Positions 1 through 11,739 of a DNA stretch of 64,000 nt are shown here, in pieces (position 1 is the stretch's first letter; each line of letters opens with the position of its first letter). Both the position numbers and the translations under genes were made by a program. Origin of the DNA: Hemicordylus capensis (Eukaryota > Chordata > Lepidosauria > Squamata > Cordylidae); NCBI RefSeq assembly GCF_027244095.1, contig NC_069659.1:92607501-92671500 (forward strand), read 5' to 3'. The notes below the pieces were generated by a model, which saw only the letters and a program-made list of their open reading frames with translations, was not told the origin of the DNA and did not search any database.

Positions 1-282
1 ACCTAGTTCCTACACCTATCACTATACTGCTTCAACCCTCTCCTCCTGTGTTACCACCAACTTGCTATCACTTCTTTATCTTGATTCCTGTACAGTATAT
101 ATCTTCTTTCCATGATACACTCATTATACCTGAATCAAACTGAACAGGAAATTCATGTCTGAAGCTGAATTCTATATCTACAGATGTGTTTAAGGACACT
201 GGAGGCAATGTCTCATATAAGTCAGGGTGCGTCCATCAGATCTGCCTATCATTCTAGAAGTAGGAACAATTTGTGCCATTAA
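1..282. other. No recognised feature
   Basis: AT-rich sequence ahead of the first CR1 copy. No coding or repeat signature was seen. Confidence 0.4.
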
Positions 283-2540
283 GAATATAAGACCAGCCTG
301 TCCTCCATGAATTTGTTTAAGCCCCCTTTAAAACCATCCAAGCTAGTGGCCATCACCACATCCCATGGCAGAGAATTCCACAGATTAATTATGTGCTGTG
401 TGAAAAAGTACTTCCTTCTGTCAGCCCTAAATTTCCCGGCCTTCAGTCTCATGGGGTGGCCCCTGGTTCTAGTGCTGTGGGGGGGGGGGATTATCTCTGT
501 CCATTCTCAACATTCCATGCATAATTTTATACACCTCTATCATGTCTTCCCATAGTTGCCTCTTTTCCAAACTAAAAAGCCCCGGATGGTGTAGCCTTGT
601 CTCATATGGAAGGTGCTCCAGGCCTCTGATCATCTTGGTTGTCCTCTTCTGCACCTCTTCCAGTTCCACAATGTCCTTCTTAAGATATGGTGACCAGAAC
701 TGAACACAATACTCCAACATGTGGTCGTACCATAGATTTTTATAAGGGCATTATAATATTAGCATTTTTCTTTTCAATCCTGTTCCTAATGATCCCTAGC
801 ATGGAAGATACCTTTTTCATAGCTGCCATGCACCGAGTTGACATTTTCAACAAGTTGTCCACCACAACCCCAAGATCTCTCTCCTGATCTGTCACTGACA
901 GCTCAGATCCCATCAGTGTATATGTAAAGTTGTGGGGTGGGTTGCCACAAAATGCATCACTTTATACTTGCTTACAATGAACCGCATTTGCCATTTTGTC
1001 ACCCACTCCGCCAGTGTGTAGAGATCCTTTTGGAGGTCCTCACAATCTGTTTTGCATTTCACTACCCTAAATAATTTAGTGTAATCTGCAAATCTGGGCC
1101 CTTCGCTGCTTACCCCAACTTCTAGATCATTTATGAAAAAGTTAGAGCGGTGGTCCCAATACAGATCCCTGGAGGACCCAACTTGTTACTTCCCTCTATT
1201 GTGAAAACTGTCCATTTATTCATTTATACCCTCTGTTTCCTGTCCTTTAACCTGTTACTAATCCACACATGAATCTCTCCCCTTATCCCATGACTGCTAA
1301 GTCTACTCAGGAGCCTTTGGCAGGGAACTTTGTCAAAAGCTTTTTGGAAGTCCAAGTATACTATGTCAACCGGATCGCCTGTTGACACTTTCAAAGAACT
1401 CCAAAAGGTTAGTGAGGAAGACTTGCCCTTGCAGAAACCATGCTGGTTCTGTTTCAGCAAGGCCTGTTCTTCTATATGTTTAACAATTTTGCCCTTAAGT
1501 ACAGTATGTTTTCCATCATTTTCCCCGGAACAGAAGTTAAGCTAAACACCAGTAGTTTCCCAGACCTGCCCCCTTTGAAAATTTGAGTCACTTAGTTACT
1601 TTCCAGTCCTCTAGTACAGAGCCTATTTGCAGGGATAGCAAGTTACATATTTTTGCTAGGAGAGTGACAATTTCACATTTGAGTTTCTTCAGAACTCTTG
1701 GGTGGATGCCATCTGGCCTTGATGATTTGTTAATTTTTTGTTTTTCAATATAGTTTAGAACATCTGCTCTTGTCACCTCAAATTGGCCCAGTTCTTCAGC
1801 CTCCAAGCCTGAAAAGCTTAGGAGTGAGTATAATATATGGTCAGTATCCTCCACTGTGAAGACAGATGCAAATAACTCACTCAGCTCCTCTGCAATCTCC
1901 TTATCGTCTTTAATAATACCTTTCATACTCTCATCATCTAAGGGTTCAACTGCCTCCCTGGGAGGTTAACTGCTTCTGATCTATTTAAAGAAGTTTCTGT
2001 TATTCCCTTTGACACTTTTAGCTATATGCTCCTCAAACTCTCTTTTTGCATCCCTTGCATTTATTTTGCCAGAATTTATGTTCTTTTCTGTTCTCTTCAT
2101 TTGGTCAGGACTTCCATTTTCTAAAGGATTTCCATTTTATAGCTTCCTTGAATCTACTTGTTAGCCATACTGGAGTCCTCCTGAGCTTGGTGGCACCTTT
2201 CCTCATTCTTGGTATACATTCCAACTGAGCTTCTATTATTGTGGTTTTAAATAGGTTCCATGCATTCTGGAGTGATTTGACCCTTTAAGTTTCCTTCTTA
2301 CCAGTCCCCTCATTTCTGAGAAGTTTTCTCTTCTGAAGTCTAATGCATCTGTGTTAGACTTCCTTGGCAATGCTCTACTCGCATATAAGCTGAATTGGAT
2401 CACACTATGGTCACTGTTCCCACAATGGTTCTACAACTCTGCCGTCTGGCACCACGTCCTGGACATCGCTCAGAATTAAGTCCAAGGTTGCCTTCTTTCT
2501 GATAAGTTAGAGAGAAGGTGACCTTGACATCCATTAGATG
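283..2540 (-). mobile_element. CR1-type LINE, antisense, decayed
   Basis: The minus strand reads a CR1-like polyprotein in pieces: end of the endonuclease (about 2500-2380), a linker with SELFASVFT and KSSRPDGIHPRVLKKL (1926-1588), reverse-transcriptase blocks with GDPVDIVYLDFQKAFDKVP (1460-1224), and the typical C-terminus [16 protein letters not shown] (720-469). A shortened 3' UTR starts near 283. Frames are broken in several places and the 5' end is missing. Confidence 0.85.
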
Positions 2541-3066
2541 CATTGTATCTAGTGTATGTCATTAATGTGACATCTATTAATATATGTCTAATGCATTGAC
2601 ATACATTAGAGTCTGGTATGTCAGTGAAGATGCCTGTAAATTTGGCCGTTCTGATTAGGATCTATCTATGCCAATCTCCCAACCTGCAAGTGCAACTGCT
2701 ATTGTCCTGGAACTTGCCTTGCTGCTCAGGTGGAGTCCCAGTTATTAACTTTTCAGTCCCAGCGACAATGTTGGTTTGGTTTTTTTATTTGGTGGTATGT
2801 GATCTTCTAAGAAAATACTGACACATACTTATTTTTGCAGGGAAGCCATTTTAGTATGATACAAGCTATGACAGCTAGGATAAAATAAAGGATTTGAGCA
2901 GCAAAGCAGATGGGAGGGCGGAGGAGAATGGCAATCCCACAGTCAGTGCTGCACTTGACTGTTGACCTTATTAACATTTTAATTTGTGCTTTATTGACCT
3001 ATAAAAATATTTCAGATGGCCATGTACTTCTCAAGGCTCACAACTCATCTCATGCACTGTTTCTGT
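2541..3066. other. No recognised feature
   Basis: Holds a small cluster of short repeats of CATTA/TAATG type at 2530-2610 and otherwise unassigned AT-rich sequence. Confidence 0.3.
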
Positions 3067-3480
3067 CCATAAGAACATAGGATCAGACCCATGACCCATC
3101 CAGTCCAGCATCCTGTTTCACACAGTGGCCCACCAGATGCCTCTTAGAAGCCCACAGGCAAGAGCTGATGGCATGCCCTCTCTCCTGCTATTGCTCCCCT
3201 GTAACTGGTATTCAGAGGCATCTTGCCTCTGAGGCTGGAGGTGGCCAATAGCCACTAGACTAGTAGCCAGGACCTGTCCTGTCCTCCATGAATTTGTCTA
3301 AGCCCCTTTTCATCCAACCTAGTGGCCATCACCACATCCCATGGAAGAATTCCATAGATTAATTATGTGCGGTGTGAAAAAGTACTTCCCTATGTTAGTC
3401 CTGAAATTCCTGGCCATCATTTTCATGGGATGACCTCATGGTTCTAGTGTTGTGAGAGAGGGAGAAAATTTTCTCTATTT
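3067..3480 (-). mobile_element. CR1 LINE 3' end, antisense
   Basis: Matches the 3' part of the 283-2540 CR1 over the shared CCTCCATGAATTTGT...AAAAAGTACTTCC stretch, and also keeps the 3' UTR (AGTCCAGCATCCTGTTTC, CACAGTGGCCCACCAGATG) that the first copy has lost. A 5'-truncated insertion. Confidence 0.8.
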
Positions 3481-3557
3481 TCTTCATTATCTCCCACTCC
3501 GAGGGGCCACCAGGGAGAGGGAAGAATACGGCCCCCTCTCCCCTAGCTACACCCCTG
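3481..3557. mobile_element. hAT-like MITE remnant
   Basis: Ends in CCCTAGCTACACCCCTG, the same terminal sequence as the complete elements at 31391 and 32423. It abuts the CR1 tail, so only one end is clear. Confidence 0.5.
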
Positions 3558-4209
3558 TGTGGCAGAACCCGAGTCACCGCTCATCTGGGGAGAAGGCAGG
3601 CAAGCTCCTGCCTTCCTCCCAGCCCTGCAGCAAAAGTCCAGAGAATGACCTTATGGAGGGTTAATGAAGTAAAACAAAGCTGCCAACAGTATGCACACTT
3701 ACCTGGGAGCAAGCCTCACTGAAGACAGTAAAGAAGCATAGGATTGAATGCATAGGATTGGATAGGGGTTGTAATTGTGTCATTTTACATGCACATGTCC
3801 TTAGTGTGTGCTCATGTTCACAATGCATGTGCACTGGGCATATCACTTTCTCATAGACAAGAGAGGAATGGGTGAGACCTCAAGATTTAAAAAGTTTCAG
3901 TTTGTGTAAATCACTGTTCTTGTATTGATGGATTTTTACTGATGGATTTCTTTGAAACAACTCAGGCAATCCTTTCCCTCTGCTTATTTTGGTGAGGCAG
4001 ATTTCCTCACAGACTTCCTTGCACCCTGTCAACTAGCAGAGGAAGGAAACAATCATTCAGAACAGATCGGAGACACACACCCGCCCATTCCTCTCAGAGT
4101 TTCAAGTTGCATTCAGTTATTGTATTAAGACTGTACCCGCCTTTGTATCTTGTCTATCCATTAACTGAGTAGTTCACACACCAGTGGGCTCCAATCCATG
4201 AAACGCGGT

Positions 4210-5050
4210 GCCTGAATCAATCGTTTTAGTCTTCGCGCCACACAATACTCTGTTGTTTTTGTTTCTTCCCCAGTGACAGGGAAGGGAAGGGAACGGAGGA
4301 AGGGCGGGCTCCTCCCCGGGCTCTCGAAGGCCAACGCAACAGCAGCGGCAACAGCTGCCTAGCCGAGAAGCTCTTCCTCCTCTCGATGGGAGGCGGCTCT
4401 ACTAGGCTGGGCCGGGCCGAAGAAAGGCAAGCTCCGCCTCCCTCCCTCGCCCAGTCAAGAGCCAGGCGTGCCCAAACCGGGGCAGCGCAGCGCATTCGCT
4501 CCAGGGCCACCAGCCGTGTCGGCGGGAAGCCAGCGTGTGTTCCGTCACCCTCACGTTCTCTCGCGCCCTGGGAGTTTTCTTACGCCTTTCCCTTCGCCTC
4601 GTCTCTTTCCGGCAACGGCTCGTTGTGCTGTGAGTCTCTCCTCCTCGCCAGAAGCTGTGCTGGGATAACGTCGCGTTGTGTGGTGTGTTTGTCTCCGGCT
4701 GCCGCGCAAGGATACCCTGGGATCCCAAAAGGCGGGCGGCAGCAGCAGCAGCAGCATTTGGGAAGCGGGTCGTCGTGACAGGACTGAGTTCCTCTTGGAC
4801 TTCAGCTCGAGCGGGGTCCAGGTGAGAGTCCTTGAAGGAGGGCATCCGGACTGTGGTGGGAGAGACGTAGACGGGGGAAATACAGCTGCTGAGCGGAGGG
4901 TGACTAATGGGCCAGGACCCTCGCCCTGGGAGGCGAGCGCGCCTGGTGCTGGGGAAGTGTCCGTGGCTGTCCTTGGGCAGACTTGCTAAACCAATTGGCC
5001 CCAGTGACTGCCCGGGCAGGTGGGTGACAGGGAATTGTGGGCCATTTAGG
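4210..5050 (+). promoter_or_regulatory. ETS2: CpG-island promoter region of ETS2
   Basis: A GC-rich, CpG-dense block contrasts sharply with the AT-rich surroundings and sits about 6.8 kb before the first coding exon. It has GC-box-like motifs (for example GGGCGGG near 4303), a pyrimidine-rich tract near 4583-4610 and a TTTCCGG (an ETS core on the minus strand) at 4606-4612. No convincing TATA box was seen. Human ETS2 is also driven by a TATA-less GC-rich promoter. The transcription start cannot be fixed from sequence alone. Confidence 0.8.
4560..4821 (+). other. ETS2: ETS2 exon 1 (5' UTR), 3' boundary at 4821
   Basis: The donor GGTCCAG|GTGAGAG at 4821/4822 is the best splice donor in the CpG island and would join exon 1 to the acceptor directly before the ATG at 11668. 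The exon is non-coding: the frame leading into the ATG is open back to a TAA at 4666-4668 but contains no ATG. A short AGC repeat lies at 4741-4755. The 5' end given is a guess; only the donor side is well supported. Confidence 0.65.
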
Positions 5051-5199
5051 GATAAAACAGACGCAGTTGCTCCCACGCCCCAATCATATTTTATCCGGAT
5101 TTTCTAGACAGAATTTGATCCAGGTGTTGAAAGGCTGTGGGCTGGCGACTTGTATTTGTGGCTTAACAACTGCTTACATAGAAAACTGCCTTCTATCAA

Positions 5200-5380
5200 G
5201 TGGACCAATAATGGTCCATTTAGCTCAGTGTTGTCTACATCGATTGGCAACAGTTTTCTAAGGTTTCAGGTCTACAAAGGTCTTTCCCTGCCCTACCTGG
5301 AGATGGCAGGACTTGGACCTGGCACCTTCAGTGTGCCAGTCATGTGATTTTACGACTGAGCGGTGGGTCTACTCCAAGAG
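5200..5380 (-). mobile_element. tRNA-derived SINE, antisense
   Basis: On the minus strand it has a degenerate tRNA-like head (…TCAGTCGTAAAATCAC…) followed by the tail GAGCTAAATGGACCATTATTGG. The same tail is found at 38958, 39415, 50872 and 53349. It lies in ETS2 intron 1. Confidence 0.6.
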
Positions 5381-6409
5381 GGCCAGTTCAGATATGAATC
5401 TTCTGCTCTTACATGTAATTCGATGTTCTCCCCTCTCTTGTGTTGGCAGCGTTGCCTGCTGTTGTGCATGATATAGCCTCACTGAGTATGGAAGCAGCTG
5501 TTTGCCTAGGGAGTAACAGGTCTCTGCACTTTCTCTGTAAATGGCTTTGGAGTTCAAGTGATAATTTGAATTTTGGCCTCTGCTGCCTGTAAACGATGAC
5601 TTTGGTGGAGGGAAAATACAACTGTGTTGGAATTGGTGGTAGGAATCTGTTCTTCAAGTATTTTTTAATGTCATATTTGTTTTATTGGAGATTGAGAATT
5701 GCTTCTAAACATGTTTTTTTTTGGGGGGGAGGGGTTGAATGATGATCCTGAAGTCAAATAGGATATTTTCATTTCTATTTGTATATGTCATTTGACTTCC
5801 CATGAGAGTCAGTGAAGGACTAGAGGTGCATAAAAGGATACAAGTAACTATGGTTGACATCCTATGACTAAATCTACTATAGGAAGCCATGTTGAAATTA
5901 ATAATCCCATAGATCACTCCCTGAGTAGTACTCTTGAGAAATCTAGTCAAGATGTTAGTCTGTGTTTTTAAACACTTCTTGTGGGGTTTCCTAGTGTTAA
6001 GTCCTAACTTAGACTACTAGAGTTTTCCAACACTTACTAACTGCAGAATATCTTGGTTTGGTTATTGCTTAGGTTTTTGTTTTTTTGTAAAAGGTTCATA
6101 TGCACAAAGCTTTTGTGGCACTAAAACCTCACCAATTTACTATAGAAATTAATCCTTGTAATGCTGTTAACCAATGTGTAAATGGTGCTTATCCTGAAAA
6201 CCAATTGTCTTGGGTTTTTAAAACATCTTTTCTCAAGAGGCATGTCTAACTGCACATCTTGCAATTATCTTGCAAGCCTTGTGTGGGTGAATAGGTCATT
6301 TGCTTGCAAAGTGAAGTATTGCATATGTGCTGCATCATTATTTATTAGGTTCACTAGCTAGGATTTTAAACTTGCTTGTAAGACACTAACATGCAGTATG
6401 AGAAACTCC

Positions 6410-6562
6410 TATATCTGGCAGGAGCAATATAGGAAGGTGCTGAAAAGCATCATCTCGTACTGCACAGGAGAAGGCAATGGTAAACCACTCCTGTGTTCTA
6501 CCAAGAAACCCACATGGCTCTGTGGTCGTCAGGAGTCGACACAGACTTGATAGCACAGTTGC
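6410..6562 (+). mobile_element. Sauria-type SINE, 3' part
   Basis: Shares AATATAGGAAGGTGCTGAAA, GGCAATGGTAAACCACTCCT and the Bov-B-like end GTCGTCAGGAGTCGACAC with the full-length copy at 60776. The tRNA head is missing. In ETS2 intron 1. Confidence 0.75.
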
Positions 6563-8294
6563 ACTGGAAAGGGCTAGAGGATCGATTTATTGGTGATAAA
6601 TTGATAGGTTTAGCCTTGTGGTAGGTTGTATTTTTTTTTAAAATGCATGGTTTATTATGGGAAAGTCATATCTGATAGTAACTGGAATGTTGGGACAAGA
6701 ATGTATGTTCATAGGTATGAGGAAGTTAACCAGATCTTGGAAGCATTTGTTAATGAATACTCAGTCCTGTTTTGGCATCAGCCCCATGTTAGTGATTGAG
6801 AATGCTCAGCTAGCTTGATGGTTTGTAGTAAAGTAAGTAGCTGTCTCAGTGGAGGAATCTGCCATGAGGCCTTGTCTCATGGAGCTGTTGACCACTATAA
6901 ACATAAAATAGCCCCTTCTATCATGACCAGAGGGATGTTTTACCTCTCTTAATGGGGAATAATGATTCCTTTTCATCTCACTGTTCATTTTGTGGTAACT
7001 TCAGTGGTTTGGTACATATCTGGAAGTCATACTTGTATACTAATATTTGTGCCAAAAAAAAAGAAAGGTTGTCCAACTTTCCCCCCTCTTCAAACTTCAG
7101 TTTTTAAATAGTGAGTATTCATATGTAAAGGATTTCATATCTTACAATTGGCCTTCATGCATTATCTGCAAAATGAGCAGATAAACTTGGAAGAAAAGTG
7201 ACTGTTTAGTTACTCATCAGTTTAAATATTTAAACTGACTAAACTGGAAGAAACCTCTACTAATTGACCAGTGAGTCCTTGTATTCCATGTGATGTATCT
7301 AAAGGAATGCATTCAAAACTGAAGATATGTGGTATCTAGTTTTAATATAAAATGAAGTTATGATCATTTGCAGAAAGTCCAAAGGCTAGATAACTCCCTT
7401 ACACTCTTGGGGCCAAACAAAACTATTCTCTTGAGGCTAAGAAGGAATTAGCGGTTGAAATATTCCTTTTGAAAGAGCTGTGTCAGTATAATAGAAAAAT
7501 AGTGGTATTTTAGAACTAGGATGAGAGAGTGCCAGAATTCCCGAAAACATACAGAACACAGATGTTACCCTCTTAAAATGCATATAAATATATATACACA
7601 CACACAGAGAGAGAATTTGACACCTTTCATATTTGAATAGTTTAGTTATAAACTAGATTTAAAAAAATTCTTCATCTTAATAGCTCTTTATATTTTCAGT
7701 CATTTGGATTTCAATTAACAGTGTTATAGTGCTAAAAGAGGTTGCCATTTTTATTCTCAGGGATTCCAAACAACCAAAAAACATGTGGGGCAGGGGAAAG
7801 CTAAATAATCTCTTTGTTCTCTTATACCAGGGGGAATCTTGCAACTTAAATTTAAAAATATACTTTGACTGAATATTGCTTTAAAATGAACAGCAGTCTG
7901 GTTTGTTTGATAGCTGATAACTAAGGCTTTCTTTGGAAATAGTACTTGCTAATGGGTACACAGTATTACAGACTGGGAAGATAAGAGTTAAACCAATGTT
8001 GTGCCAAAGTATTTCGATAAATCATATGTGTTCATGGTGACTCTGTCATTGAGAAAAACTGAACAGCACCCTATAAACCTGTTCTATAGCCTTTGCTTGA
8101 GCCTCACATATTGAGTAAACGTCTTCAGTTCTTATCACGGTTCCATCAAATATAATAATTCTAAGAATTTGTCAGGAAACTCATATTGTACTATTGCCAG
8201 TACTTTTAAAATCCTCACACTACTGTTTCCCCCTACTTCAATGGAGTCCTTAAACACTATCTTTTAAAGGGTTGGTAAAATAGGAAAATACGTG
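6563..8294. other. ETS2 intron 1, unassigned
   Basis: AT-rich intronic sequence with a short TATA/CACA/GAGA run at 7585-7612. No repeat family or coding signal was recognised. Confidence 0.3.
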
Positions 8295-8302
8295 CCTTAT
8301 CT

Positions 8303-8498
8303 CAGGGATATAGAACAAGGAGGGACAAATTGAACAAGGGTGGGGGACAAATCTCCCTGCACCCTGGAGGGAGGGAGGCCCACTGGCCAGGTGACAGCTT
8401 GCTCTTTGTGCTTCCTCTTTCTCTGAAGAAGAAAGAGGGGTCAGGGGCCCACTTCCACTCCTTGTCTCGGGGCCTACTCCAAGCTTGCTACACCCCTG
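8303..8498. mobile_element. hAT-like MITE
   Basis: Starts CAGGGATATAGAACAAG and ends GCTTGCTACACCCCTG, a degenerate inverted pair of the CAGGGGTGTAGC type. Flanking octamers CCTTATCT (8295-8302) and CCTAGTCT (8499-8506) agree at 6 of 8 positions, as for an old 8-bp duplication. In ETS2 intron 1. Confidence 0.55.
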
Positions 8499-9417
8499 CC
8501 TAGTCTGAAAAATTGTGTTGATTGATGCAAGGGGTGAGCAGCCTAAGCAAATTCCTAGGGCCCAGATTCTCTGTAGACCTAACGGGATGAATTTAGGGGG
8601 AAATGCAACACTGCCTAAGATTGGCCTTGCAACAAGAATAGTTAACCCTACCAAAGATAAGAAGCCTGGCTAGAGTGTTAGCTGAAGATGTTATAGAGTG
8701 TGAATTGGTGGAAGCAAATCAGAATTGGATATGTCTTGATTCCTTGACTTTGGTTCATCCTCTCACACCCCACCCTTTTAGATTATGTTGGCCTGGTGGT
8801 ATTATTGGAGTGGGTGAGGGTGAGGTTGGCATTTGGGAGGGTGTAGATAGAACCACAGAATATATCTCATGTAAGGCTTGCACAAATCTGGAATAAGATC
8901 CAATTAAAAACAAAATCCCAACCCTAAAGCAAATGTGATAAAGTGATGATCTTTAATATGCTTGTGTGGAAACAAATTTCACTAAGGAACAGTAGGATTT
9001 ACTATGGAGTAAATATGTGTGTAGAATAAGCTCTTGATTACAGTTATGTCATTACTTTCCCAAACAATTCTTGGATGCCCTTTCAGTATTTTCCAGGCCA
9101 TTTGCTTCATATATTGGCTGCATTATCTTATGTACAAAAACAGGACAGTGTTTAAACAAAAAGACTTTAGGATTGAATACATTAGTATGGTTGAAACAAA
9201 ACTTATGTTTCTGTTTGGACATTGCTGTGAAATTGCCCTTGCTCTTAAGGAGTTGCTGGAAATAGTCCTTTAAGGCCCATGCATACTTGCATTTTTTCAG
9301 TTGCCTAATGATTTATGGTGAATAGTATCAACTTTAGATATCAATACTATTTAATTAACTACTTTTCAGTTCAGTTTGAGTATTGCAGAGAATATAGGCT
9401 ACATTTCCTCTATCAAA

Positions 9418-9507
9418 AACTCAAGTATGTAGTACACCGCTCTGGGCTCCTTGGAGGAAGAGCGGTATATAAATGTAAAAAGAAATAAAATAATAAATAC
9501 GGTAAAC
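9418..9507 (+). mobile_element. tRNA-derived SINE, 3' end only
   Basis: Contains GCTCTGGGCTCCTTGGAGGA and AGCGGTATATAAATGTAAAA, the 3' end of the full-length SINE at 15660. Ends in an AATA-rich tail. Confidence 0.7.
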
Positions 9508-9868
9508 AATTAGTTGAAAGAATTGGTCATTCTGTGCACATACAGAGTCAAGCCACATGTTACATTAGTTGTGGTATTGCTTGTTTTTTCTTGTGTTTAT
9601 ACAAGAGCTTTGGAAGTGATTGAACATGGGGGTGCTTATTTTATATTTACTACATTTCTATACCGTCCCATCCAAATGCTCTGAGCTGTGCCTTAATCCT
9701 TTGTCCCTGCTGTGGACCTGAGGCCCCCCACCCCCCTCTTGACTTCTATTTGCCTCGAGCAAAGTTCCCATTGGTGTCAAAGTCCTCCTCCGCTGATGTT
9801 GTAGTTCTCATCCAGATTGCCCTCCCCCACAGCTCCTGTTTAGGCAAAAAAGAGGAAGGATTTGAGGC

Positions 9869-10358
9869 TGCCCGGACTGTGGTTTGGTCCGTGGTCCAGC
9901 AAATTGGTTCAGTCCAGTGGTTCAAGGTGGCACCAGGGGGGTGACAAGCAGCACCATTAAAAATAAAGATTCTGGTCCTTACCAGCATGACCACCACTCC
10001 AGGCAGCTTCCTACTGTGACTGCACTCCCCCACCACAGCAGCCCACAGATGGTGGTGGCGTGGTTCCCTCACTCACCTGGCCTCTACACATGCATGGAGG
10101 CCAGGTGAGCAACTGCCATGTGTGGGCTGCTGGGAGTGCTGCTGCATTAGGAAGCTTCCTGGAGCAGTGGACACGCTGGTAAGGACCAGTGTCTTTACTT
10201 TTAAAGGTGGTGTTCTCCCCCCCCCCACCCCCCAAACAACAACAACAAACCCACCAGCTCACACTGTGGACCGGTTTGTGGTTCAGCCAAACCAAACTGA
10301 ACAGTGGACTGGTCAAAATTCAGACCAGACTTGGAACTGTTGTCTGGGCACATCTCTA
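9869..10358. mobile_element. Foldback MITE, about 0.5 kb
   Basis: A long imperfect palindrome. GGTCCTTACCAGCATG near 9975 mirrors CTGGTAAGGACC near 10170, and the centre holds paired CACCTGGCCTC/GAGGCCAGGTG. The right end CACATCTCTA resembles the TAGGGATGTGC-type hAT terminus; the matching left end is eroded. An arm holds a C-rich run at 10217-10232. Confidence 0.6.
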
Positions 10359-10492
10359 TTTTTGGTCCAAAGACAGATTTATTTAATGTAATGCAAACAA
10401 GCCAAAACAGCTTTCTATTTGATCAGTAGATACATAAAAAACATCAGAATGAGGCCATTGTAGGCAGCCCTTGCCCAAACTACTGCATCTAC

Positions 10493-10712
10493 CAGGGTAG
10501 ATTTGATTTAAATCAAACTGATTTAAATCACGATTTAAATCACTAGCAGGGTGGATAAAAATCAATGATTTTTTTAAAAAAATCAAAAAAATCCGATTTA
10601 AATAAAAAAAATCCAATTTTTTTTATTTAAAAAAAATCATTGATTTTTATCCACCCTGCTAGTGATTTAAATCGTGATTTAAATCAGTTTGATTTAAATC
10701 AAATCCACCCTG
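10493..10712. mobile_element. Palindromic AT-rich MITE (220 bp)
   Basis: The arms begin CAGGGTAGATTTGATTTAAA and end with the inverse, TTTAAATCAAATCCACCCTG. The inner arms (CTAGCAGGGTGGATAAAAAT and its complement) match almost perfectly around a centre near 10602. The terminal CAGGGTGGAT motif suggests a DNA transposon. No clear target duplication was found. Confidence 0.75.
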
Positions 10713-11283
10713 ATTCAAACTGAGGCTTAGTCATATTAAAGTAGTTAAATGACAGATAAAACAGAAGGTGCACTGGACACTTTCCCCATCCTGGGCTCAT
10801 TTAGGGTGCAGGAGACCTGACAGTACGCCTGCTGGTGCTAACTTGGCTAAGTCTGGATTTTGCTAGGATGTCTTTCATTCATGTTGGCTAGATATTGATA
10901 TTTCACCCACTTTTTAAAAAGCAGTTCCTATCTAGTCATAGTAAACTAACTTAACTTATAAGTGAAAATATAGCTAGACCATACACAGTTGGATAGATCC
11001 CAAGTAATGAAAGATCCTGAAAATCATTGACCAGGATTCAAAGAGCTACTTCAGCCTTAGGTGAGCCTAGTGATATTGAACTTTTGAATGACAGAACCTC
11101 CCCGCCTCCCACCACCCCTCTCCACACCACGATGTTGCGAACAGCTTCACTTAAAATAAATAAATAAAAATACATGAAGACATTGAGTTGGGGGTTAGTG
11201 TTGAAGAACTAGTCACACAGTTCCTTAGATCCAGGTCCTTGAGTTGAAAGGTGCCATTGCTATAACTATATATATAACTATAT

Positions 11284-11515
11284 AAGAGCCAGAATGGTGT
11301 AGTGGTTAGTGCTGGACTAGGACCGGGGAGACCCAAGTTCAAATCCCCCATTCAGCCATGAAACTAGCTGGGTGACTCTGGGCCAGTCACTTCTTTCTCA
11401 GCCTAACCTACTTCGCAGGGTTGTTGTGAAAGAGAAACCTAAGTATGTAGTACATCGCTCTGGGCTACTTGGAGGAAGAGTGAGATATAAATGTAAAATA
11501 ATAATAACTGTTGCA
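11284..11515 (+). mobile_element. tRNA-derived SINE (Squam1-like), full length
   Basis: The head AGAATGGTGTAGTGGTTAGT (A-box region) and CAAGTTCAAATCC (B box) are followed by the tail CTCTGGGCCAGTCACTTCT…GCTCTGGGCTACTTGGAGG and an ATAATAATAA end. Same family as 15660, 28433 and 43151. It ends about 150 bp before ETS2 exon 2. Confidence 0.8.
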
Positions 11516-11667
11516 TCCTGGCTGTCTCTCCTGAATGAAGGAGCTCTGTGACATGTATAATCTTTCTGTATGCCACAATAGAGGGAAATGTTTAGGTATA
11601 AACTGAGAATTGCTGCTTATTGTTTCTGTGAAAAAATGGTTCTTATGCATTCTGTTTCCATTTTTAG

Positions 11668-11739
11668 ATGAGTGACTTTGGAATTGAGAACATGGATCAA
11701 GTAGCACCTGTATGCAACGCGTACAGAGGACTGCTCAAG
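11668..11739 (+). CDS. ETS2: ETS2 exon 2, first coding exon
   Basis: The acceptor TTTTTAG is followed at once by the ATG; the donor is CTCAAG|GTGAGT. The exon encodes residues 1-24 and ends in phase 0. The ATG is the first codon of the exon, so its upstream initiation context (CCAG) comes from exon 1. Confidence 0.95.

Noticed and set aside
4402-5076. Open frames of up to 224 codons on both strands of the CpG island
   Set aside because: High GC removes stop codons by chance. The frames are not ETS-like, overlap each other on both strands and have no family match.
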